Positions 55,276-64,000 of a stretch of DNA of 64,000 nucleotides are shown piece by piece. Made by a program: the position numbers and the translations under genes. Numbering within the stretch: position 1 is the first letter of the stretch; every line of letters begins with the position of its first letter. The stretch lies in contig CM034402.1 of the NCBI GenBank assembly GCA_019925095.2, positions 5,963,501 to 6,027,500 of the forward strand, given 5' to 3'. The stretch comes from Dendrolimus kikuchii (Eukaryota > Arthropoda > Insecta > Lepidoptera > Lasiocampidae). The notes under the pieces are model-generated. The model did not search any database. It saw nothing but the letters and a program-made list of their open reading frames with translations, and was not told where the DNA came from.

Positions 55276-56040
55276 TATCTAAAAAATATTTTTTCACCAT
55301 AATTATTTATATATTATTTCAGGCTCTTTATTTTAACTACATGTAGAAGTTGTATTACAATTAATTTTCAAAGAATGAATGGAGTTGTAAAAAACAAAAA
55401 AAATATTGTCACCGTCGCCATAATACCCTCTATTGGATCTCTCCTATCTCATCTTCTCTATCTCTCCCCTTCTATTAGATTTCGATCTCATCCTAGAGGC
55501 TAGCAATACGTTGGCATCGTCCCTGGTGTTGCAAACATCCTTAGACGGTGGTAAACACTTTCCAATATGGGCGCGTTCCTCTAGTAGCTTACAACGCCCA
55601 AAATGCTCCGGCAGCCGTTCCACATAGCGACCACAGTCTTTATGGTCGTGGCGATAACGTCACTAATGACGTCATTTTCGATGATACAACGCTCACAATG
55701 ACCCATGCCAAGAGGTGGGTCGAAGTGGGCGTTGACCATAGAGCATTAATTCTCTCTATCGATTGAAATTAAAAGGCGCGTTTTTCAAATCAACTAATGA
55801 CATTTAATTTTGTCTATTTCGTCGTTAATGACATCAACGCTCCATAATCTGTTCCACTTGTGTTTATGATTGTAACGCCCACAGACAAGTGGAACGGGAA
55901 AAATTGCGGTTGTGAACGTAGCCTATGTGTATCTTCTATCTGTTTGCCGGTTCCAAGTAATAAAAAAAAATGTGTAGGTATTGTTACCATCATATAGAGA
56001 TTACCGGATATGTAAAACCCGCTAAATCGCATTAGTTAAG
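55276..56040. repeat. Retroposon 3' end and a hairpin, otherwise unassigned
   Basis: 55505-55565 ('tggtgttgcaaacatcctta', 'ggtggtaaacactttcca') is a decayed retroposon 3' end. GTTCCACTTGTG (about 55851) pairs with ACAAGTGGAAC (about 55884). The surrounding GC-richer sequence has no gene I can support. Confidence 0.4.
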
Positions 56041-56711
56041 CGAGGCAAATATAAAGGTTGGCAAAATTTTGCCACTATCATTTCAAACAACAATAACATC
56101 AAAAAGTATTCGACATAAAAGATTATAAAAGTTGAATTCTCAGTGGCGCTACTACTTTTAGCAGTCTTTTAAAAACATGACTTTTAAAAGCTGCCTGTAA
56201 GTTGGGAAGTGGAGGCCGGAGTATTCAATTCAGAGTGGGTTGGGGCAAATTCAAATGCCTTATTTGTTTTACAAAGAACTTTGCAACTTCCTTCTAGTGC
56301 TTAAAGTTGCGACGAGATGAACTAGTGCAGTCGGTTGTGCCGGAACATGCAGACTTTCAGTTGGTACTTGTTTTGTATGCAGAGGAGGAAGTTAGTTCAA
56401 TTTCCGGGAATATATAATGACTTATATCAGTCATTCATGACAAGTCAGCTGCGTCAAATGTATAGCAATGCCTTTTAGAAGGTTGTAAGTTGGTGTCTAT
56501 TTTTAGAATCTCGATACACAAAGGCATAGAAGAAACTAGTATTAACGATTGTTGAGTGAAAAGTATAGCTGTAAAAGGGTACTAAATCCTGGTTTACTAG
56601 ATGGCGCTATATCTTATTATTTTTGAAATTTTATCTCCTACTTTTTGTTTTTTTATTTAAATAATGTTTCTAAACAATAAAAATATTAAAAAGTTTCTAT
56701 TAAATTTTCTG
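56041..56711. other. Unassigned sequence
   Basis: No recognisable gene or repeat. Confidence 0.4.
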
Positions 56712-56767
56712 CTGATTTGGTCTAAAAATATAATGTTTTAAAACATTATATTTTTAGACCAAATCAG
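56712..56767. repeat. Perfect 56-bp palindrome, no spacer
   Basis: Two 28-base arms, beginning CTGATTTGGTCTAAAAATAT, are exact inverted copies meeting at TTTT|AAAA. The flanks do not match, so the symmetry ends abruptly on both sides. Confidence 0.95.
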
Positions 56768-59195
56768 TATCTATTTAAATACAGTTAAGGTGGGGAAGAC
56801 CGTCAATGGGGGAACTGCATACACCTCTCTTTATTTATGTGTTTGAATAGCCACGACGACAACAAATCGGTCAATAAAGCTAAGACAACATTTTATTCTG
56901 ACTTCAAATTGCAATTGATGTTAAATTCCATTTAAAAAAGAAGAGCTATACAAACTTACCCCACTGACGGACTTTTCCGCCTTGACTATAACAAAATATA
57001 AAAAATCGAGAGAATAATATATGGCGCCATCTACGTAATGTACTTGTGATACACATGATTTAAGACCTTTTTACAGTTAAGTTTTTTAATAGACAATTAT
57101 CATTCCTAATATATTTGTACCATGATTAGAGATAACTAGTTAGTTATCTCTAATGGGTGGGAAAACAAATTTTGCAAAATTTATCCTGGTAGTCGAGACA
57201 TAAACACTCCAACTTTACCTGTACTGTAGGGTGTTTGTCAATTCAGAGAGGTCATCCTCTTCACACTCATCCTTCCAGCGATATTTGAGACGACCCACCT
57301 AGATATGTTTTTTACACGCTTCAAGCCTCTCCCACCCATTCTCAGTCTAAGTTTATTTCTAGTATTGTGTTGGACACGGCAACAATATTATCTATTTTGG
57401 TGCGGTTCGGAGTTCGATCCCACCAATTACCAGCCTCTCATCTTTGTCATTATTAAACATATTTGAAATATTATGTAATTGATTTATAATACCTATTGTT
57501 TTCTGCTGAAGTAATAAACATATAACCACAGTTATTACTCAGTTTTAAAGTATATTCATGCTTGGTAGGTTGCAGTTACTGCGATAAACTTCTTTGTTAT
57601 TGTTTAAGCGCGCTTTGAATTTAGCTACGGTTTCTAGACTCTATTGGTGTTAGCGCCAACAAAGGCAAACTTCATACCCTATTATAATTATGATATGGGG
57701 CTGTATTTGATGTATGTTCAAAGTCGTCGGTGCATGAGAGCTTTAGTAATATATTATGGTAAAGCAACGTGCATCTGTAGTTGCCAAATTTGAAAAATTC
57801 CGAACATTTTCGGTAATATCTTTTTTCGGTGTAAGTGAATAAAATTCTACACAATACTATATATATCCTTTTCAAGCATTTATTTTGATTTTCACAGTTC
57901 GATATCAATTAGTGATGTCCTAATGATTACCGATTCGATTTGTAATAGAAATCGAATTCATTTATTAGTAAGTTTTAATCAATTTAACTTATTTATATAT
58001 TGTTGCTAAAAATACGATATTGTTTAATAAATATAATAATTATAATCAATAATATATTACTATAAACAAATAATCCATTTTATAAGCACTTGTAATTTGT
58101 GATATTATTTTTCTTTAAAGTAGAACATTTTTACTTTCAAATCGATTACGTTTGATTTAATTACGTGCGTGTAGTATCGAGATTGATAGTCTTTGCGTTA
58201 CATGACTCGTAGAACATAATTATTACGTTACCCACAATAATAAAGTACGATAATTATGTCATTTGTTTCATATGGGCTTTACTGTCAAGAAATATGTAAC
58301 TTGATAGACGTGCAAACGTCAAAAGTAAAATGAACGCATGGAAACAGTATAATTTAAACAATTAAAATGAATGAAAAAAAGGAATCATTCAAGAATAGGA
58401 ATCAAAATCAATTGTCTTCAGTTTTTAAATTAAAATCACAATTAAAAAAAATCACGTTCCATTTGTTTTGTTACTGTCAGCGATGTGTACATAATCTTTA
58501 ATTCATTTTTTTTATTAATTTAATTAAATATTACTTTACATTGTGTTTTTATCATTTATGGTATTTTAGTTTTAGACATTACAAACACTAGGCTGCTGCC
58601 GATCCGAAATCATCTATACAACTGTTATACCATCAAGGTAGGGGTAATCTAGACGATAACTTTAACGGAACAGCGCAGCCAATAAAATGCCGCAATATAG
58701 TTCGATCGTAATACTGATGCTTAGAACCATGATATTAATTTCATATAATTTCATGAAGCTCTGTGAGACTTTAAAGCTTTCTCTTCCTCTTTGAACGTGT
58801 TAAGATGAATTTGTAGAAGTACAGGTAATTTAATGTTTCGCGGGTTCCGTTTAGTCTAGTTAGCTTTTAAAATGTGTGTTTTTAGCTTTTTTAAATGTCT
58901 AACATGTGTGCCACAGTTATTATTCTCAAAAAATTGGTAATAGGTGTGTGTGTGTGTATTGTGCACTCTATATACAGGTGTACTGCTACATAATGAGCTA
59001 GTGAAATCCTAAAAGTAAATTTTGGATTGACTGCCATACATGATGTAACACGGGGGCTTTTTCATTGTACATAGATGTGTTGGATGTTACGTCACGTACG
59101 TGGAATAATTTATTACTATATAATTAGCTAGGTTAAAACTGAGTAGGCTATGTACGTAATCAAACCGATGTTATATACATTATGTGTGGGATGCT
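56768..59195. other. Unassigned AT-rich sequence; one hairpin
   Basis: About 2.4 kb with no supported gene. ATTAGAGATAACTA and TAGTTATCTCTAAT form a 14-bp-arm hairpin with a 2-base spacer at 57125-57154. The frame at 57672-57908 has no motif. Confidence 0.4.
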
Positions 59196-59549
59196 CAAAG
59201 TTCCGTGGACAGTTTGTCGAACGAATGCCTCCATACTGAAAGAACTCGAGATTGGAGATTACCAGAGGTTATCAGCAGTATGCTAACAGCGTATACTGGA
59301 GTACTTTGGCCACATAGTCCGAAAGAACTCAAATAATATGTAAAGCCTTTTCGTCACTAGGAAAGTCGAAGGTAAGAGACCTTGCGGTATCTCCAAATAG
59401 GTGGATTAACCAGGTTACTAACCACCTGGATAATGCAATAATTTTGACGTCCACCGTTCTCAAAACCGATCTCGGTGGAATAGAGCAATCATTTACTGCC
59501 ATCAAAGCCACGATCTTCAGGGGTAAGGGTCCCGGACGATCGTGACCGT
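59196..59549 (+). pseudogene. LINE C-terminus relic
   Basis: Read across frameshifts: RTNASILKELEIGDYQRLSA, 'LEYFGHIVRKNSNN', 'VTRKVEGKRPCG' and a late 'WNRAII'. This is the 'YFGH-x-x-R ... EGKRPRGR' order of RTE-like LINE proteins. Many stops; inactive. It lies 450 bases upstream of the furin-like exon. Confidence 0.6.
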
Positions 59550-59699
59550 GATCGTATTATATACTTGTCATTTTAATAATATACAGTAGATCATCAAACT
59601 ATCTGCCCTAAGCCATCAAAGCTTTTGAAAAAGTGACAGTACTAGGATTAGTTCAATTATTTTGGCCCAACCAGAACTTTGGGGTTCTAATTAAGGGTT

Positions 59700-59998
59700 C
59701 AAGTCAATTGACGCTGCACACAATACGTTTCGATGGCAAGTGGGTAAGAAAGGGCGCCAAGTCTCACGCATGCGCCACCCAAAAACACCAGCAACACACA
59801 CCAGTCATGTGGAATCAGTCTTGGCGGAGTCGTCTGCTGAAACAGACGTACAACTTCGCATCGTGATATCCGAGAATCGTACGAAGATCGAATACGGGCA
59901 TTTGATTTTGACGTGTGCGATCGCTTTCGAGCGTCGGGCGGGTTGGTTGAAATCAATGTATGTAATAAGATAGTTTCGTGCAATGCACGACTTTCGTG
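59700..59998 (+). promoter_or_regulatory. Putative 5' UTR and promoter-proximal region of the furin-like gene
   Basis: Base composition becomes more balanced and CpG-rich from about 59700 ('gtgcgatcgctttcgagcgtcgggcggg') up to the start codon, as expected for transcribed or promoter DNA in this AT-rich setting. No TATA box is obvious and the transcription start cannot be placed. An opposing 158-codon minus-strand frame over 59699-60175 has no family resemblance and is taken as chance. Confidence 0.4.
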
Positions 59999-60142
59999 AT
60001 GCGTGCATATTTTGTGGTGTTTTTGACAGTGTTGGACTCGTGTCTCCCTTTGTATCATCATCACTTCGCCGTTCATATACCAGGCGGGGAAGAGGTTGCT
60101 CACAGTATAGCGCATAAGCATGGTTTCATTAACCATGGACAG
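59999..60142 (+). CDS. Furin-like proprotein convertase, first coding exon (partial gene)
   Basis: 48 codons from the first ATG after an in-frame TAA (59966-59968) to CAG followed by GTACGA, a good splice donor in phase 0. Residues 1-16 look like a signal peptide (hydrophobic AYFVVFLTVL core). Residues 20-48 read HHHFAVHIPGGEEVAHSIAH then KHGFINHGQ. This is the start of the inhibitory prodomain of subtilisin-like proprotein convertases, where 'W/F-AV-x-IPGG ... A-x-x-HGF-x-N-x-GQ' is typical of furin, PACE4 and PC5. The mature enzyme cleaves precursors after dibasic sites in the Golgi and secretory vesicles; here only targeting and prodomain start are encoded. No following exon (expected to begin with a DYYHF-type segment) is in the remaining 3.9 kb, so the first intron is long. 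The exact paralogue is undecided. Confidence 0.75.
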
Positions 60143-60239
60143 GTACGATTCCGTTTTTGTTATCTTTAGTACCAAGCTCTTTAAAATGACGAATATTTTC
60201 TTTGTCTTATATATATATTCAAAGTCACTTATATTTAGC
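60143..60239 (+). other. Start of intron 1 of the furin-like gene
   Basis: GTACGATTCC donor followed by AT-rich sequence. Everything from here to the right edge is probably intronic if the exon call is right. Confidence 0.55.
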
Positions 60240-60440
60240 TACACATCAATCGTAATGCCCTGGAGGTCTGAATGCTAGCATTCTAGATAGGTAGGACTCA
60301 AACGTTCAGGATTTGATTCTTCATAGTGTGAATCTGAAAACTTTGTGACTGCGGTCTAGGTATTACTAGGATCGGACCCAGTGGTATTCTTTATACCAAT
60401 ATATTACCCGTAACATCGTAACTGCTTCGCTAGTTTACGA
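60240..60440 (+). repeat. Decayed tRNA-like SINE
   Basis: 'ctggaggtctgaatgctag', a box B-like AGGATTTGATTCTTC, 'ggtctaggtattactagg' with 'atcggaccca', and 'attacccgtaacatcgtaac' follow the SINE-C order with heavy divergence. Confidence 0.45.
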
Positions 60441-62039
60441 TGTGCGTTTTCGTCGGGCTAACTTTATTTCTTATTTTTATTTTATTACGTAATTTAACTT
60501 TATATTTGAGGACGTTGTTTTTGTTATTTCTGAATGAATTGCCGTTAGGACTGTTTGTACCAGTGAGTAGAATTTCCGACATTGGATTAAATCTACATAT
60601 TGTACTCGTCATGCCCTCCACTTCATTCGCACTAAACTTTATATTCATAATAAGATATCTTCTGTACCATGCATGATATGGAAATGAATATAATATTAAT
60701 TGAAATCTGTTAAACCATTTCGGAGCCTTTTTAAGACAAATATTTACACTGGATAAAAATTCTGAAAATGGTCATTTGTATTAATATTTCAATTTTATTT
60801 ATTTGTATGTAGATTTCCCATATTAAAGCCATGTAAAACTACGGGAGTATATAATATATGTATATATATTGTATTTCCCATTGGTAAAGTATAGCGAACA
60901 TAAAATTATGTAAATGTCAGTAATAATTTTAGTTTTCGAATGGTAAAACGTTGAAAATTAGGTTTACATCGGAGAAGCAGTTTTCACGCGATTTTCGAAT
61001 TAATGTTTTGACTTGAGATTTTTTCACAACATTTTTAGTGTACGAATATAGGTCACTAGAAGAACATAATATAAAGAACATAGCACGTTGTATGACCTAA
61101 AAATAAACTGATATAAATAAAATTAACATTAAATTAGAAAAGTTACTCCTAGACCGCTGTCAGCAGGAATGATTCCCAAAAGGATGACCGCGTTCCTTGT
61201 TGGATGGCAACGTTGATACATTGCGCTAAAAACTTAGACCAGCTTTTTGTCGCGTTTGAATTTCACCCGACATCTGGATATGTCTTCTTAAAGCTTATAC
61301 GCTTTAGGCTCTCATGTTACAAGGGTCTTGATCCTAAAACCTGCCAGTTTTTCTTTCATTTGAGTATAATTAAATATATCCGTTAAAAATGCAATTAAGG
61401 CAAAATTACATGTAATCGCAATGATTTTGGACAAGTTCTATGCAATAAGATCTATCTTGATGTAATACGTCAATAATATATTATTTACGTCGCGACACGA
61501 AATTTAATTTCTTCGTAATATGATTATACTATAGATATAACTATAATTAATCAAAAATAGCTTTGATGAATATTTTAGCTATGCCCCATACTTCGTTTAA
61601 GCGTCTTTGTATTTCATATATTTTTAACCCTGCTAGAAATCGAAATAAAACATAAAATTTGAAAATAATTATTTTGTTTGAAATCACTAAAATTTTCATT
61701 GAAATCCGTTGGAGCGCTTTGGAGTCCACTGAAGAAAAACTTTCATACCAACAAATAGACAAAAATTCCATAAACGGTCATTGATGATTATATATATGTA
61801 GTAAGAATACCCGTTTTTCTTTAAATTTCCGCATTTTCGTGTCCTCAGATTTGTTTATAGCTTACCACTGAGATCTTTATGAATATTTTTAATTTTAAAA
61901 AACGTAGGACGAGTTTCAATGGTCCATACCGACCCTACGCCAACGTGCATACACATATAAATTGATTTGACAGAATTTTAATTTAGCCTTTTTGACTTAA
62001 AAACTTTTTAAATATTTTATAAAAGTAACTAGGTATATA
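60441..62039. other. Unassigned, mostly AT-rich
   Basis: At 61180-61330 'gttggatggcaacgttgata' resembles the junction in family J fragments (2020, 49871) and may be another relic. A hydrophobic 78-codon frame at 60440 arises from T-rich DNA. No exon that would continue the furin-like protein was found. Confidence 0.4.
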
Positions 62040-62098
62040 TACATACATACATACATAACTTCACGCCAGTTCCCTTGCGGGGTAGGCACGAACAACAG
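62040..62098 (-). mobile_element. LINE-B, shortest copy
   Basis: ACAT tail, CTTCACGCCAGTTCCCTTGC and 'ggggtaggcacgaacaacag', then truncated. Fewer than 45 bases of LINE sequence remain. Confidence 0.8.
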
Positions 62099-62099
62099 A

Positions 62100-62101
62100 C
62101 A

Positions 62102-62172
<71 letters not shown>
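62100..62172. repeat. (TA)n microsatellite
   Basis: About 30 TA units directly next to the LINE-B fragment. Confidence 0.92.
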
Positions 62173-62174
<2 letters not shown>

Positions 62175-62568
62175 CTATATATAAAGTTTAAATAGTATTG
62201 TTTACATTCATAGAATAAATAGATACAAAATTTTTTAATAAAATATGACACTTCTTTAAGTATTGAAATTTGTGGGCCCAAATTCTGGGCACTAAACTTG
62301 ACATTTTATTTTATGTTTCAACTTTATGTCTTCATATTAAATTCATGGCTCACAGGCTTAATGGGATTTTATGACACCATCTTAAAACTGACCTTTCTAC
62401 TCAAGTAAAATTCTACGCGAGAAAAAGCCTATATCAACTTTAGGCTACATTAGCAATGTAGGCAACATGCTTTAATGATTTTGTAATTTTAACACCAACC
62501 TCAAGAAATTTATTTATCATTATATTTTTAGTGGATATTAGTGAAGTAGACATATAAACAAACCTTGT
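62173..62568. other. Unassigned AT-rich sequence
   Basis: No recognisable feature. Confidence 0.4.
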
Positions 62569-62712
62569 CCCACCACCTAGTTTAATGGAACACAGAAGTC
62601 GCAGATTCGATTACCGCCAGGGTAAATTAAATAAACGATTTTTCAATTATCGTATCTCTGGTCTGAGAATCTGGGATCGGTCCCAAAGTTGTCTGTTACA
62701 TATCCTACTTCT
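62569..62712 (+). repeat. Decayed tRNA-like SINE
   Basis: Box B-like AGATTCGATTACC, 'cagggtaaattaaataaacg', 'tctggtctgagaatctggga' and 'tcggtcccaaagttgtc'. The SINE-C order is kept. Confidence 0.5.
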
Positions 62713-62727
62713 TACTGTCCTACTAGT

Positions 62728-62955
62728 TCTACCCCTACTAATATTATAAACGCGAAAGTTTGTAAGAATGTATGGATGTATATTTGTTACTCTTTCACGA
62801 AATAACTACTAAATGGATTTTGATGAAACTTTAAAATAATATATCTTACACATCAGAATAACAAATAGGCTATAATTTATAAAGATATAGTGTGAATTAT
62901 CTAAAATATAACGATTTTTCATCATCACGCGGGTAAGACCGCGGGGTGCAGCCAG
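62728..62955 (+). mobile_element. Helitron-like element (Hel-E), second copy
   Basis: Begins TCTACCCCTACTAATATTAT and ends CAGCCAG|T where CTAG is expected. The body ('aaactttaaaataatatatc', 'acgatttttcatcatcacgc') matches the nested copy at 48165 in reverse. Confidence 0.65.
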
Positions 62956-64000
62956 TTACTTATAACACAACCGTAATTTATTTAGCCTATAAATCTGTAT
63001 AGGGTGTGTTTGCATGTTGATTTAAAAAAAAACACTCAACAAAATAAGCTACTCTTAATTTTTTGCTAGTTCTTCTTAAGACCAAAGGAACTTTGTATAT
63101 AAATTACAGGCAATTTCTGTATAAATAATAAAAGCTAATTGGAATCCGCAGTATAATAATTTGACATAATAAGTGGTACCAGATAAAGTTCTTTAGTATC
63201 TGTGATTAGATTTGTCTCTGAATTAAGTCAAGTAGGTTTGTCGACTTAAAAGATTACTACACTAATATTTGAATCAGTTCAGAAAATAAAATTGAATTGA
63301 ATTCGTATTACTCGATTTTTTACACAATTAATTCAATTCCAAATTCGATGTGAATCCTGAATACTGCTAAGCTTGGTGTCGTGAAGAAGTTCTAAATTGG
63401 ATATGTAAATCAATCAATCAATGATAAAGCTTTTATTTTTATAATCTTCCACATGTACAACATTTACATATAACTTGTTAGTGGTTAAGTCCTGGTAGAT
63501 GTTAATTGTGATGATAGTGTGTTAATATATATTTATGTTAGTAGTTAATTATGTTAGTAATTTCCGATTTTGGATCCCTCTTCGCGTGAAGTCCTCCGTC
63601 ATATTCTTCTACATTTTCTTATTTGTCTGCTGTTTTTGGTATGTCATCAGCCCACCGTAGTACTGCTCTTCCCACTTTGCGTTTTCCCATTGGACCTTCC
63701 CATCTTGTTATCTCTATTGTCCATCTTTTATTTTCTCTCTTCTCTCTTCTCTGTACCATTTAAAGATGCTGAAAAACTTTTACAATATCTTAAATAGTTA
63801 CCTTTTACTGATGGTCATTTGAAAATAGTTACTTTGATCACTTACGCCTACATAGACACTACGCGCACACACGCAATCTCATGCATACTCAAATATAAAT
63901 AAATATACCCCCCCCTTCTCCCCCACACACACATACACAAAAGCATATTGTTATTACTAACATCTTATGAATATCAAATTAAAATTCTTAATTTAACAGT
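62956..64000. other. Unassigned; LINE fragment at about 63560-63730
   Basis: The minus strand of 63640-63730 ('cgttttcccattggaccttc' in + orientation) resembles the RTE-like LINE phrase also near 21690. A poly-C/CA-rich stretch lies at 63907-63940. No further exon was recognised. Confidence 0.4.

Noticed and set aside
59978..59998. Upstream GTG start adding seven residues to the furin-like exon
   Set aside because: GTG is not a usual start in insect nuclear genes, and the ATG at 59999 directly precedes the signal peptide.
59699..60175. 158-codon minus-strand open frame opposite the furin-like exon
   Set aside because: No family motif. It overlaps the convertase exon antisense, and the plus-strand reading has a signal peptide, prodomain motif and splice donor.
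60143..64000. Second exon of the furin-like gene
   Set aside because: I looked for a DYYHF-type continuation and a dibasic prodomain site on the + strand and found none; the intron probably runs past the edge.

Overview
This is a eukaryotic, AT-rich, gene-poor window, almost certainly from a lepidopteran (butterfly or moth). The evidence is the repeat set: short tRNA-derived SINEs, poly(A)-tailed retroposons ending in the CATCAAGTGGGCCGTCTG type of 3' end, RTE-like LINEs with a very short 3' UTR and an ACAT/TATG tail, many A|TC...CTAG|T Helitron relics, and long dinucleotide microsatellites. There are no operons, Shine-Dalgarno sites or CRISPR arrays. Most long open frames are repeat sequence or chance.

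Layout. 1-8 kb: Helitron and retroelement relics, a candidate solo LTR, a foldback element, a poly-C tract and the first copies of Rep-A, a roughly 310-bp retroposon present about 18 times in the window. 8-17 kb: LINE C-termini, a 5'-truncated LINE-B with a 13-bp target-site duplication, Helitrons, small inverted-repeat elements and a hAT transposase C-terminus. 17-30 kb: LINE-H pieces with internal AT microsatellites, a tandem duplication, more LINE-B copies with clear duplications, a LINE-into-SINE nest and two strong foldback elements. 30.5-31.35 kb: a tandem array with a 283-bp period. 32-39 kb: MITEs, SINE-D copies and a GC-rich promoter-like patch. 39.3-40.3 kb: an open Tc1-type transposase reading frame, with a LINE fragment joined to its 3' end. 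41-51 kb: a Helitron carrying a perfect palindrome, a Helitron nested in a Helitron, LINE relics and a SINE-D with a 12-bp duplication. 51-59 kb: sparse relics and a perfect 56-bp palindrome. 59.2-64 kb: a LINE relic, then the only host-gene exon I can support.

That exon (59999-60142, + strand) encodes a signal peptide and the start of a prodomain of the furin/PACE4/PC5 proprotein convertase type, and ends exactly at a splice donor. The remaining exons must lie beyond the right edge. The window is therefore probably upstream intergenic DNA plus the first coding exon and part of a long first intron of a furin-like gene on the + strand.

I found no new multi-gene system. The points most worth following up are the 283-bp array, the two spacerless palindromes (one readable as a template-switch event), the Helitron-in-Helitron nest with its empty site visible in the same window, the open Tc1 frame, and the furin-like exon. 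Family names such as Rep-A, LINE-B and Hel-F are local labels. All identities and periods were read by eye.
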